Source: Humibacillus sp.
GTDB lineage: Bacteria; Actinomycetota; Actinomycetes; Actinomycetales; Dermatophilaceae
DNA: 41,522 nt
Reading direction: 5' to 3'
NCBI GenBank assembly: GCA_030452985.1
Contig: JAKDLG010000024.1
Coordinates: forward strand, 1-41,522
Part shown: one piece after another, positions 24,573 to 34,382 of the stretch
Position numbering within the stretch: position 1 is the stretch's first letter
How the letters are laid out: each line of letters starts with the position of its first letter
Notes under the pieces: model-generated
What the model was told of the DNA's origin: nothing
The model's input: only the letters and a program-made list of their open reading frames with translations
The model's database searches: none
Program-made: the position numbers and the translations under genes

Positions 24573-25280
24573 TCAGGGCTGACGACGGCTGATGCCCCAC
24601 GCCGACGCGTCGGCCAGGTCACCGCCACCCGTGCGGGTGAACACGATGCGGTCGTGCAGCCGGTTCGAGCGGCCGGCCCAGAACTCGACCTCGTCACACT
24701 CCACCCGCCAACCGCCCCAGAACGCGGGCACCGGAACAGCGGTGTCGCTGCCGGTGTCGGGGTAGCGCCCGAGCAGGTCCGCCCAGCGGCGCTCGAGGTC
24801 GTCGCGCCCGGCCGCCGGCCGAGACTGCTGGGAGGCCCAGGCCGAGAGTCGGGACCCGTAGGGCCGGGAGTCGAAGTAGGCCTCCACCTCGGCACGGTCG
24901 ATGAGGCCGGCTCGGCCTCGGAACCGGATGGAGCGGAACAGCGCCGGCCACGTGAGGCTGACCGCCACCCGGGGGTTGGACTCGATCTCCCGGCTCTTGG
25001 TCGACTCCAGGTTCGTCACGAACCCAGGGCCGCGCTCGTCGAAGAAGCGCATCAGCACCGTGCGCACGTTGGGCGCTCCCGAGGCATCGACGGTCGCGAC
25101 CGAGATGGCGGTCGGTTCGGGAACATCGGTGCGCTCGCTGGCGGCGGCGACGGCCTGGTCGATCCAGGCCTGCGCCTGCTCGAACGGGCTGGCAAGCAGG
25201 TCGCGTTCGAGCAGCCCCTCGCCCGTGTAGTCGACCCGGCGGACACCCTGCGGGCCCAGGCCCTGCGGCGATGACGTCAT
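24573..25280 (-). CDS. pdxH: Pyridoxamine/pyridoxine 5'-phosphate oxidase
   Basis: A 235-residue FMN enzyme that makes pyridoxal 5'-phosphate, the last step of vitamin B6 synthesis and salvage. FMN-contact motif RTVLMRFFDERGPGFVTN (about 73-90) with following SxKSREIE, then SRLSAWASQQS in the middle, and EFWAGRSNRLHDRIVF near the C-terminus are the family signatures. The end, WGISRRQP, corresponds to the usual W-x-x-x-R-x-x-P substrate-binding terminus. Length is normal (about 220-230). PLP made here serves enzymes such as SerC, encoded 1.7 kb away. Confidence 0.93.
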   Translation of the reverse strand: MTSSPQGLGPQGVRRVDYTGEGLLERDLLASPFEQAQAWIDQAVAAASERTDVPEPTAISVATVDASGAPNVRTVLMRFFDERGPGFVTNLESTKSREIESNPRVAVSLTWPALFRSIRFRGRAGLIDRAEVEAYFDSRPYGSRLSAWASQQSRPAAGRDDLERRWADLLGRYPDTGSDTAVPVPAFWGGWRVECDEVEFWAGRSNRLHDRIVFTRTGGGDLADASAWGISRRQP

Positions 25281-25457
25281 GCTCCCAGACTAAGGTTGGC
25301 GCAGCGGAACCGACGCCGGGGACGCTGATCGTGCCACTGCTTGTGCCACTACCGATGCCGCTGACTGCGCCACCGACGGTGCTGCTGGCAGGGCAGGCGC
25401 CAACGCAACGACTGGCGATACAGAACGAAACGACGCCACGACGGGTAGGAGTCATCC

Positions 25458-25886
25458 ATGGCAGGCAAGGGAAAACTGGTCGTGGTGGCCTTCAAGATGG
25501 GCGCCAAGTACGGCCCGCAGGTCTGGGTGGCGAGCAAGGCCCTACGTGAACCCGCGAAGGAGGCAGCCGCCAAGCTGCTGACGAGCGAGAAGGCCCGCCG
25601 CTCGGCGTTCGAGCACGCCAAGGCCCTCAGCGACGGTTCGGTGCTCAAGGTGCCGCAGACCGGAGAGACCCTGTGGGTCGTCTTCAGTGGCGACACAGCA
25701 GTGACCGTCTATCCCGCCTCGAACGTGCCGCTCGGTGCGCTCATCGACCGGGCCGACCTGACGCGGCGTCTGCGCCCCGACGACAAGGTCAAGGTCTCCG
25801 ACCGCGCCAAGGACGCGGCCGACGCCGCCCTGCGCCGTGGCGACAAACCGATCAACCCCGGGCCGAGCACCACCGAAAGGCTCTGA
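25458..25886 (+). CDS. Conserved-looking small basic protein, unknown function
   Basis: A 142-residue protein rich in Lys and Ala. It starts MAGKGKLVVVAFKMGAKYGP and has a helical Ala/Lys segment (ALREPAKEAAAKLLTSEKAR), then a beta-like part TLWVVFSGDTAVTVYPAS and a basic tail. TAGGAG about 8 bases before ATG 25458 supports the start. I recall similar proteins beside serC/pdxH in other actinobacteria, but no function is known to me. There is no signal peptide or membrane helix. It is divergent from pdxH, and codon use matches its neighbours. Confidence 0.65.
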   Translation: MAGKGKLVVVAFKMGAKYGPQVWVASKALREPAKEAAAKLLTSEKARRSAFEHAKALSDGSVLKVPQTGETLWVVFSGDTAVTVYPASNVPLGALIDRADLTRRLRPDDKVKVSDRAKDAADAALRRGDKPINPGPSTTERL

Positions 25887-25939
25887 GGGCCCACTCAGTG
25901 CGCTGAGCTCAGGGCGCCTGAAACTGAGCGTGCTGAGCT

Positions 25940-25971
25940 GCGGACGCCCGGGCCGAGTCGTCTCCGTCCGC
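25940..25971. terminator. Possible hairpin between convergent genes
   Basis: GCGGACG (25940-25946) and CGTCCGC (25965-25971) can pair around an 18-base loop, with CGCCCG/CGGGCG (25945-25950 with 25971-25976) as an alternative. It sits between the small basic protein and the pentapeptide protein, which converge here. The long loop makes it a weak candidate. Confidence 0.35.
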
Positions 25972-26029
25972 GGGCGCCCCCTCCTTGCGTCCCTTCCGGT
26001 CGGGGACCCGAATGCGCGCGGCCGAAGCC

Positions 26030-28109
<2,080 letters not shown>

Positions 28110-28146
28110 GCCCGACCGGGCCACCGGCCACGGGCCACGGGCCGAG

Positions 28147-28184
28147 CTGAGCGGCATCCGACAGAGAGTTCGGATGCCGCTCAG
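28147..28184. terminator. 15-bp perfect hairpin between serC and the ferritin-like gene
   Basis: CTGAGCGGCATCCGA (28147-28161) pairs perfectly with TCGGATGCCGCTCAG (28170-28184) around an 8-base loop. The right arm includes the stop codon of the ferritin-like gene, so it can serve both convergent genes. The stem contains the over-represented octamer in both arms. Confidence 0.8.
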
Positions 28185-28519
28185 GCTCCGGCGACGCGCT
28201 GGGCGCCGGGGTCGGCGCCCCCGCTCCCCCGGGCTCGCAGGAAGTCCTCGATGTTCTCGACGTCGCCCACGTTGCGACGCACCACGTCGAGCAGGTCCCG
28301 CATCGAGCTCACCTCCTCGACCTGTTCCTTGATGAACCACTGCATGAACTGGTCGGCGGCGAAGTCGTGCTCTTCGAGGGCCTGCCGGAAGAACAGCGCC
28401 GCGAGCTCGGGCATGGTCAGCTCGTCGTAGTGGACGGCGATCGCCACGTACTGCTGGTGAGCCGCGAACTCGTGGCCGACCTGCTCGTTGAGCAGGTCGA
28501 CGAACTTCTGCGATGCCAT
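28181..28519 (-). CDS. Shortened ferritin-like protein lacking the middle helices
   Basis: A 112-residue protein matching both ends of actinobacterial ferritins (BfrB/Ftn, about 170-180 residues). Helix A is recognisable in EFAAHQQYVAIAVHYDELTM and continues to FFRQALEE (about 43-50). The sequence then jumps to HDFAADQFMQWFIKEQVEEV, which in full-length ferritins lies some 55-60 residues later in the C-helix/D-helix region. ENIEDFLRARG is the usual tail. E17 and E50 of the ferroxidase centre are present, but the histidine and glutamates of the missing segment are not. It could dimerise into a four-helix bundle, like encapsulated ferritins, or be inactive. ideR lies 4 kb away; no encapsulin gene is visible. 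Confidence 0.75.
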   Translation of the reverse strand: MASQKFVDLLNEQVGHEFAAHQQYVAIAVHYDELTMPELAALFFRQALEEHDFAADQFMQWFIKEQVEEVSSMRDLLDVVRRNVGDVENIEDFLRARGSGGADPGAQRVAGA

Positions 28520-28615
28520 GCGCCGCTCCTGGATGACGGGGCCGAAGGTGCTCCGGCCAGGTCGTGCAGGTCACTGCCATCCTAGGGACCGGGTCGTCGT
28601 GGTCGGGGCGGCCGT

Positions 28616-28705
28616 TCAGCGCTTGACGAGGGCCGCGACGGCCGCGATCCCCACGAAGAGCACGAGCGCGGCCACGGTGATCCGGTGGCGGAACTTGAAG
28701 TTCAC
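28616..28705 (-). CDS. 29-residue single-helix membrane peptide
   Basis: GTG 28705 overlaps the stop of the MFS gene (GTGA), indicating translational coupling. The product starts with a basic segment (MNFKFRHR), continues with the helix ITVAALVLFVGIAAVAALV and ends KR, an inside-positive single-span peptide. Similar short C-terminal cistrons often modulate a transporter encoded just upstream. I do not recognise a named family. Confidence 0.55.
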   Translation of the reverse strand: MNFKFRHRITVAALVLFVGIAAVAALVKR

Positions 28706-29985
28706 CGCACGGCCTCCGGCGTGGCCGGCCCGACCGCCGCCGTGTGCACTCTCAGATGTGGGGTGCGGCGCAGCTCGAAGCTCACCGCCATGTCCTCACG
28801 GCGATACACCCACACGGCAACCGCCACGAGGCTGAGCCCGACCATGATCGTGCCGATGGCGATGGTCCAGCGCGCTCCGAACGCGTCACCGATCCAGCCG
28901 ATGAGGGGCGAGCCCAGGGGGGTGCCACCCATGAAGATCGCCATGTAGAGCGCCATCACCCGGCCGCGCATCATCGGGTCGACGCTGATCTGCACGATGG
29001 AGTTGGCGGTCGTCAGCGCCGTGAGAGCCGCCAGACCGGTCGGCACCAGCATGATCGCGAAGGTGGCGTAGCTGGGAGCCAGGGAGAGCAGGCCGGTCGA
29101 CACGGTGAAGCCGAGCAGAGCCACGATCAGCACGCGCATGCGTGGGGTGCGGCGAGCTGACATCAACGCGGCGGTGAGCGAACCCACGGCCATGATCGAG
29201 CCGAGCAGCCCGTACTCCCCCGCGCCCTTGTGGAACACCTGCGTGGCCATCAGGGCCATGGTCACCTGGAAGTTCATCCCGAAGGTGCCGAGGATGAAGA
29301 CGAGGAAGAGGATCAGCTTGAGATCGGGTCGACCCTTGACATAGCGCAGGCCCTCACGGATCTGGCCCTTGCCGCGGGCCCGCGGCGAGGGCGTCAGCTC
29401 GGAGGCGTTCAGCTGGGTCAGGGCGACCAGCACGAAGACGAAGCTGGCCGCGTTGATGAACAGGGCCTCACTGATGCCGAACCCGGCGATGACCAGGCCG
29501 GCGACCGCAGGGCCGATGAGCCGGCCGAGGTTGAAGGAGGCGCTGTTGAGGGCCACCGCGTTCGGCAGGTGCGGAGTGTCGACCATCTCGGACACGAAGG
29601 TCTGGCGGGCGGGGTTGTCGACCGCGGTGGCCAGACCCTGGATGAACGCGAGCAGGAAGACGTGCCAGAGCTGTACGACGCCGAACGCGGTCAGCAGCGC
29701 CAGCAGCAAGGCGGTCGTCAGCAGCGCAGTCTGGGTCATGAAGAGGATGCGCCGCTTCGGGAACCGGTCGACGAGCATGCCCGCAAACGGCGCGAGCAAC
29801 AGGAAGGGCAGGAACTGCAAGCCGGTGACGAGCCCGAGTGCGGTGGCCGAGTGGTCGGTCAGCACGGTGAGCACGAGCCAGTCCTGGGCGACGCGGCCCA
29901 TCCAGGTGCCGACGTTCGAGACGATGGCGCCCGAGGCGTAGATCCGGTAGTTGCGGATGCTGAGGGAGTGGAAGGTGGGGCTCAT
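28702..29985 (-). CDS. MFS transporter, EntS/MFS_3-like efflux protein
   Basis: A 427-residue major facilitator with 12 probable helices. The start SIRNYRIYASGAIVSNVGTWM and the loop motif AGMLVDRFPKRR between helices 2 and 3 are typical of the EntS/MFS_3 exporters of enterobactin and drugs. GLATAVDNPARQTFVSEMV is a second diagnostic segment. The start overlaps the MarR stop (ATGA at 29985-29982), so both genes are one operon and the MarR protein probably controls export. A 29-residue membrane peptide follows by GTGA overlap. Substrate is unknown; drug or siderophore export is plausible. Confidence 0.88.
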   Translation of the reverse strand: MSPTFHSLSIRNYRIYASGAIVSNVGTWMGRVAQDWLVLTVLTDHSATALGLVTGLQFLPFLLLAPFAGMLVDRFPKRRILFMTQTALLTTALLLALLTAFGVVQLWHVFLLAFIQGLATAVDNPARQTFVSEMVDTPHLPNAVALNSASFNLGRLIGPAVAGLVIAGFGISEALFINAASFVFVLVALTQLNASELTPSPRARGKGQIREGLRYVKGRPDLKLILFLVFILGTFGMNFQVTMALMATQVFHKGAGEYGLLGSIMAVGSLTAALMSARRTPRMRVLIVALLGFTVSTGLLSLAPSYATFAIMLVPTGLAALTALTTANSIVQISVDPMMRGRVMALYMAIFMGGTPLGSPLIGWIGDAFGARWTIAIGTIMVGLSLVAVAVWVYRREDMAVSFELRRTPHLRVHTAAVGPATPEAVR

Positions 29986-30458
29986 TCGCCGGCCACCTTC
30001 GCGAGCACGGCGCTGGCCCGGTGGAGCAGGTCACGCTCGTCGTCGCTGAGGCCTCTGAGCCGTTCAAGCATCCACTCGTCGCGGTGCTTGCGCACGCGGC
30101 TGATGGTCTTGCGCCCCTCGGGGGTCAGGCTGAGGATGACCTGGCGGCGGTCGGTCGGGTCGTCGGCTCGCGAGACCAGGCCGCGGTTGACCAGGCCCTG
30201 CGTCGTGCGGCACATGCTGGGGGCGGAGACCTTCTCGATCTCGGCGATCTCGCTGTTGGTGCGCGGGCCGTGCTCGAGGCGGATCAACGCCGAGAACTGG
30301 TGTGACGCCAGCTCGTTGTCGCTCTCGTAGCGCACGCGGCGTGAGATGCGCATGCAGGAGATGCGCAGGTCGTTCGCCAGCGTGACACGCTCGCTGCGGG
30401 TCAGGTTCGTGCTGTCGGTCGGGGTCTTGCTCGGCAAGTTCAGGTCCTCGGAAGTCAC
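29982..30458 (-). CDS. MarR-family transcriptional regulator
   Basis: A 158-residue winged-helix regulator. Helix SHQFSALIRLE leads into TNSEIAEIEKVSAPSMCRTTQGLVNRGLVSR, the helix-turn-helix, and DPTDRRQVILSLTPEGRK is the MarR wing with the conserved DxRxxxL pattern. The terminal helices dimerise. The GTG start at 30458 lies 16 bases from a palindromic AT-rich site (30475-30500), suggesting autoregulation. A ligand-responsive repressor of the MFS exporter that follows is the obvious role. A Cys near residue 35 and one in the HTH could sense oxidants, but that is speculation. Confidence 0.88.
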   Translation of the reverse strand: MTSEDLNLPSKTPTDSTNLTRSERVTLANDLRISCMRISRRVRYESDNELASHQFSALIRLEHGPRTNSEIAEIEKVSAPSMCRTTQGLVNRGLVSRADDPTDRRQVILSLTPEGRKTISRVRKHRDEWMLERLRGLSDDERDLLHRASAVLAKVAGE

Positions 30459-30474
30459 GTTCAGAATCAGTCCA

Positions 30475-30500
30475 TTAGCCTAACTCATTAGCACGGCTAA
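30475..30500. promoter_or_regulatory. Candidate MarR operator
   Basis: TTAGCC (30475-30480) and GGCTAA (30495-30500) are inverted repeats around a 14-base AT-rich centre that also contains the direct repeat CATTAGC. The site is directly upstream of the marR start codon and likely overlaps its promoter. Confidence 0.5.
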
Positions 30501-30571
30501 GCATTCCTCCGGGCCAGCATGTGGCCCGCCCAAACACCGAACTCATCGCCGCACCACTCCCCGAAGACTCA

Positions 30572-30775
30572 ACGACACCACCTGCACGACGCGCAGCGCG
30601 ACGCGCCAAAGGTGCTGACTTCACGACACCACCTGCACGACGCGCAGCGCGACGCGCCAAAGGTGCTGACTTCACGACACCACCTGCACGACGCGCAGCG
30701 CGACGCGCCAAACGTGCTGAATCCACGACACCACCTGCGCGACGCGCAGCGCGACGCGCCACAAGTGCGGGAGGC
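30572..30775. repeat. Four tandem copies of a 51-bp unit
   Basis: Copies begin ACGACACC at 30572, 30623, 30674 and 30725, exactly 51 bases apart. The first three are nearly identical, the fourth diverges slightly. Each unit contains GC-rich inverted segments (CACCT...AGGTG outside, GCGC-rich inside) that could fold. Because 51 is a multiple of three, frames on both strands stay open through the array, but the products are pure repeats and I do not call a gene. It fills the gap between the permease end and the MarR start region. Confidence 0.9.
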
Positions 30776-30823
30776 GGCCCGGACGAGTCGATCTGGCCCG
30801 GAGAGGGAGTCTCCACCGCCCGG

Positions 30824-32332
30824 TCAGCCGGTGAGCACGGCCTCGATCGGTGACTTGGCGAAGTAGATGACGAACAGCCCCGTCACCACCCAGAGCAGCG
30901 GGTGCACCGCACCGGCCTTGCCCTTGGCGATCTTGATGACGACCCAGGCGATGAAGCCGCCGCCGATACCGACGGTGATGTTGTAGGTGAACGGCATCAG
31001 CACGATGGTGAGGAACGCCGGGATGCCGACCTCCATGTCGTCCCAGGGGATGTTCTTCACCTGGGTCATCATCAGGTAGCCGACGATGACGAGCGCCGGA
31101 GCGGCGGCCTCCGACGGGACGACCGCGAAGAGCGGCGCCAGGAAGGTCGCGAGCAGGAACAGCACACCCGTGACCACCGAGGCGAGCCCGGTGCGGGCCC
31201 CCTCGCCCACACCGGCAGCCGACTCGATGTACGAGGTGTTGCTGCTGACCCCACCGGCACCGCCGGCGATCGCAGCGATGGAGTCGACGGCGAGGATGCG
31301 GTCGGTGCCGGGCGGGTTGCCCTCGGGGTCGAGCAGGTCGGCCTCGGCGCCGATCGCGACGACGGTGCCCATCGTGTCGAAGAAGTCGGCGAGCAAGAGG
31401 CTGAACACGAACAGCGCAGCTGTGATGATCCCCAGCTTCTGGAACGAGCCGAGCAGGCTGAACTGGCCGAGGATGCCGAGATCGGGCGTGTTGGTGATCG
31501 AGGCCGGCAGGCTCGGCACGGTAAGAGCCCAGGAGTCGGGGTTGGTCAGCGCCCCGTTCTGGTCGAAGATCCGCGGGCCGATCTTGGCAACCGACTCGAC
31601 GATGATGGCCAGCACGGTCGCCGTGACGATCCCGATGAGGATGGCGCCCTTGACCTTGCGGATGAGCAGCACCGCGATGAGCAGTACCCCGACGACGAAG
31701 ACGACGGTCGGCCAGCCGTTCAGGCTGCCGTTGATGCCGAGCTCGCTCGGCACGTTGCCCGGCGAGGTGGGGCGTCGTGCGAACCCGGCGTCGATGAAGC
31801 CGATGAAGGTGATGAACAGCCCGATACCGACAGAGATGGCCACCTTGAGGGGCCCTGGGATGGCGCGGAAGACCGCAGTGCGAAAGCCGGTGAGCACGAG
31901 CACGAGGATGATGACGCCCTCGATGACGACCAGGCCCATCAGGTCGGCGTAGGTGATCTTCTCACCCGAGTGGGTGAAGACCATTCCGGCGATGAGGGCG
32001 TTGATCCCGAGCCCGGCGGCGAGGGCGATCGGGAAGTTGGCCACCACCCCCATGAGGATCGACATGACGCCGGCCACCACGGCGGTGCCGACCGCAACGA
32101 GCAGCTTGCTCTGGGCCAGGTCGGTCGTGCCGCCGATCATGTTTCCCGAGCCGTCGATGACTCCGGAGAGGATGATCGGGTTGAGCACGATGATGTAGGC
32201 CATCGCAAAGAAGGTGACGACGCCACCACGGACCTCACGAGAGACGGACGAACCGCGCTCGCTGATCCGGAAGTAGCGATCGAGCCGGGTGGCGCCGGTT
32301 TTGCTCCGGCGAGTGGTTGTTTCGGTCGACAT
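30824..32332 (-). CDS. NCS2-family purine permease (AzgA/GhxP-like)
   Basis: A 502-residue membrane protein with about 12-14 hydrophobic segments. It opens with RYFRISERGSSVSREVRGGV followed by TFFAMAYIIVLNP, the start typical of AzgA-like hypoxanthine/adenine permeases. ALAAGLGINALIAG, FDTMGTVVAIG and GGVSSNTSYIESAAGVGEGA are conserved motifs of this NCS2 branch, the last containing the substrate-region Ser/Thr/Glu. Proton-coupled purine uptake is the known role of the group. TATGGT (32345-32340) ends 7 bases before ATG 32332, and no Shine-Dalgarno is present, so the mRNA may be leaderless. Confidence 0.9.
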   Translation of the reverse strand: MSTETTTRRSKTGATRLDRYFRISERGSSVSREVRGGVVTFFAMAYIIVLNPIILSGVIDGSGNMIGGTTDLAQSKLLVAVGTAVVAGVMSILMGVVANFPIALAAGLGINALIAGMVFTHSGEKITYADLMGLVVIEGVIILVLVLTGFRTAVFRAIPGPLKVAISVGIGLFITFIGFIDAGFARRPTSPGNVPSELGINGSLNGWPTVVFVVGVLLIAVLLIRKVKGAILIGIVTATVLAIIVESVAKIGPRIFDQNGALTNPDSWALTVPSLPASITNTPDLGILGQFSLLGSFQKLGIITAALFVFSLLLADFFDTMGTVVAIGAEADLLDPEGNPPGTDRILAVDSIAAIAGGAGGVSSNTSYIESAAGVGEGARTGLASVVTGVLFLLATFLAPLFAVVPSEAAAPALVIVGYLMMTQVKNIPWDDMEVGIPAFLTIVLMPFTYNITVGIGGGFIAWVVIKIAKGKAGAVHPLLWVVTGLFVIYFAKSPIEAVLTG

Positions 32333-32383
32333 GGCGCACACCATAGTGGCGATCCGCACCCGGCCACGCCTTAGTCTGAACGG

Positions 32384-32608
32384 GTGAGCGAGCAGACCCC
32401 GATCGAGCCGATCCATGCGCCGATGCTGCGCATCGTCGAGATCGGCCTGCTCTGCTGGGTGATCGCCCTCGCGGTCACGCTGGCCGTGCCGAGCCTGCAC
32501 GAGGGCGCCCGCGACTGGTGGCCGTGGACGTGCGTGGCCGGGTTCGTGCTCGGCGGCCTCGGCTGGCTGTACGTGCGACGAGGCCGCGGCAACGCGCACG
32601 ACGCCTGA
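32384..32608 (+). CDS. DUF2530-like small membrane protein
   Basis: A 74-residue protein with two hydrophobic helices: IVEIGLLCWVIALAVTLAV and WTCVAGFVLGGLGWLYV. The short basic tail RRGRGNAHDA suggests a cytosolic C-terminus. It matches DUF2530, an actinobacterial family that I recall beside the NCS2 permease. GTG 32384 lies 6 bases after TAGTCT (32372-32377), so this transcript too may be leaderless. Function is unknown. Confidence 0.8.
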   Translation: MSEQTPIEPIHAPMLRIVEIGLLCWVIALAVTLAVPSLHEGARDWWPWTCVAGFVLGGLGWLYVRRGRGNAHDA

Positions 32609-32701
32609 CGGCGAGCACCACGAGCACGACGGATGCCGCTGAGCTCAGTCGGCGCGCACCCTGTCGGCCACAGAAGTGGCCACCCGACCTCGACGGTCTG
32701 C

Positions 32702-33814
32702 CTACTCGGTCGCGGTGGTCTGGTCGGCGGTGTCTTCGGCCGCTGCCCGATCAAGGGCGTGGCCTGCCGCCGTGGCCTCGACAGCCTCGGTCAGGTCGCC
32801 TGCCTCGGTCGCGTCGCCTGCCTCGGTCGCGTCGCCAGTCTCGGTCACGCCACCAGTCTCGGTCACGCCACCAGCCTCGACGACCTCGGTCTCTTCGCCA
32901 GTCTCGTCAACCGTGGGCGTCTGTGTGGCCTCGGCCGCCTCCGAGCGGTCGCCCGCCTCATCAGGCTGATTCAACTCGTCCGCCGGGTCCTGCTTCGGCT
33001 CCTCGTTAGATACCTCGTTCGACACCTCGTTCGACCCTGCCTTCGGCTCGTTGAGCGCCGGTTCGAGGTCGACCGCGAACTCGTCGACGATCGGGGTCCC
33101 GATCGAGACCGGCTCCGGGTTGGCCAGGTCGGTTTCGGAATGGGCTCCGCAGCCGTGGTCGAGGGAGATGACCCGACCATCGGAGGGGCTCCACTCGTTC
33201 GCGCACACCCCGAACGTCGCACGGAGCGCACCCGGCAGCGGCAGGAAGTAGCCACACGTGCTGCAGCGCGCACTCGCCTTGAGTGAGACCTCAGACGTCG
33301 GGCCGCCCTCGCCGTCGTACCACCGGCTGGCGGCCTGGTCGCGCCCCTCGGCCGAGAGCACCCGCGGGCGGCCGAGTCCGAGCTCGAAGAAGGCCATCTG
33401 GTCGACCTCCTCCTCTCCCGTCGCCTCGAAGCCGGACTCGAGCAGGGGGTCGTCAGCGCGGTAGGGCAGGGTGTCACCGGCCCCGAGGTCGCCCGGGGCC
33501 AGCCGCTCGGCGTAGGGCAGCCACTGAGGGGCCAGCACCGCCTCGGCGGTCGGCAGCAGATTGGTCTCGCAGACCGTCGCCACCTTGCCGCGCGGCACCC
33601 GCGCCACGCTCACCCCCCAGCGCCAGCCCCCGTAGCCGGGCGACAGGCAGGCGAACCAGTGCATCCCGAGACGTTCGCCGAGCGCCTCGAACCCCAGGTG
33701 CTCACCGACCGTTCCGGGCTCGGCGATCGGTAGGAGCGCCGCGTGGGCGGTCGGGGCGGCGGCGGACAGGACGGCATCCGGCTTCGACCGCGCTGCAGTA
33801 GGGGTACTCGTCAC
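32702..33814 (-). CDS. DUF3027 protein with acidic repeat tail
   Basis: A 370-residue protein. The N-terminal two thirds are the conserved DUF3027 part: HWFACLSPGYGGWRWGVSVA, PYRADDPLLESGFEATGEEE, a zinc-like RCSTCGYF segment, FGVCANEWSPSDGR and VISLDHGCGAHSETD, whose Cys and His residues could bind metal. The last 110 residues are disordered and acidic, with tandem six-residue units of the TETGGV/TEAGDA type encoded by 18-bp repeats (about 32788-32880). The GTG at 33814 is preceded by GGAGG. The gene follows the cold-shock gene by 4 bases, so they are cotranscribed. The function of DUF3027 is unknown to me. Confidence 0.85.
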   Translation of the reverse strand: MTSTPTAARSKPDAVLSAAAPTAHAALLPIAEPGTVGEHLGFEALGERLGMHWFACLSPGYGGWRWGVSVARVPRGKVATVCETNLLPTAEAVLAPQWLPYAERLAPGDLGAGDTLPYRADDPLLESGFEATGEEEVDQMAFFELGLGRPRVLSAEGRDQAASRWYDGEGGPTSEVSLKASARCSTCGYFLPLPGALRATFGVCANEWSPSDGRVISLDHGCGAHSETDLANPEPVSIGTPIVDEFAVDLEPALNEPKAGSNEVSNEVSNEEPKQDPADELNQPDEAGDRSEAAEATQTPTVDETGEETEVVEAGGVTETGGVTETGDATEAGDATEAGDLTEAVEATAAGHALDRAAAEDTADQTTATE

Positions 33815-33818
33815 CGGT

Positions 33819-34214
33819 TCAGGCCTCCAGCTGGTCGGCGAGGCCGCGCAGGGCCCGGGCCACGTTGGCCCCCATCTTGCGGTCGGGGTAGCGCCCGTGA
33901 CGCAGTCCCTCACCCACCCCGTCAAGCAGCTGCACGACATCTTCGATGATGACGACCATGTCTTCGGCCGGTCGCCGGTCGCGCTCGCGCCGGTTGGCGG
34001 TCACCGAGACGGCGGGCTCGAGCAACGTCACCGACAGCGCCTGAGCACCTCGGCGGCCTTCGACGATGCCGAACTCGACCCGCGCACCCTTCTTGAGGTT
34101 CGTGACGCCCTCGGGGAGCACGCTGGCGCTGACGAACACGTCGGCTCCCTCGTCTTCGGCGATGAAGCCGAAACCCTTGTCGGAGTCGTAGAACCTGACC
34201 TTGCCAGTCGGCAC
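33819..34214 (-). CDS. Cold-shock-domain protein with actinobacterial C-terminal extension
   Basis: A 131-residue protein. Residues 1-65 are a cold-shock domain: GKVRFYDSDKGFGFI contains RNP1 (KGFGFI) and DVFVSASVL is RNP2 (usually VFVHxS, here with Ser for His). The extension (about 75-131) contains DMVVIIEDVVQLLDGVGEGL and GLADQLEA helices. Family members bind single-stranded RNA or DNA and act as chaperones or antiterminators. The extension is conserved-looking and may dimerise or bind DUF3027, encoded just downstream. Confidence 0.9.
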   Translation of the reverse strand: MPTGKVRFYDSDKGFGFIAEDEGADVFVSASVLPEGVTNLKKGARVEFGIVEGRRGAQALSVTLLEPAVSVTANRRERDRRPAEDMVVIIEDVVQLLDGVGEGLRHGRYPDRKMGANVARALRGLADQLEA

Positions 34215-34382
34215 AGTGCACCTCGTCGATCGTTCGGACGAGCCGGCACTGGGCGCGACTCGATAGCGCTCCTCACGCTGGGCTCCAGCCTATCGGCTGA
34301 CCGCAACCCCGATTCCCCTGGCCGGCTCCGGTCGAGCCTCGGGCGCAGCCGCCCGCAGCCGGCACCGAGGGTGAATCGCTGC

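Noticed and set aside
30572..30775. CRISPR array
   Set aside because: The repeats are directly adjacent, with no unique spacers and no cas genes.
30521..30866. Open frames through the 51-bp tandem repeat on both strands
   Set aside because: They are open only because 51 is a multiple of three; the products are simple repeats in several frames at once.
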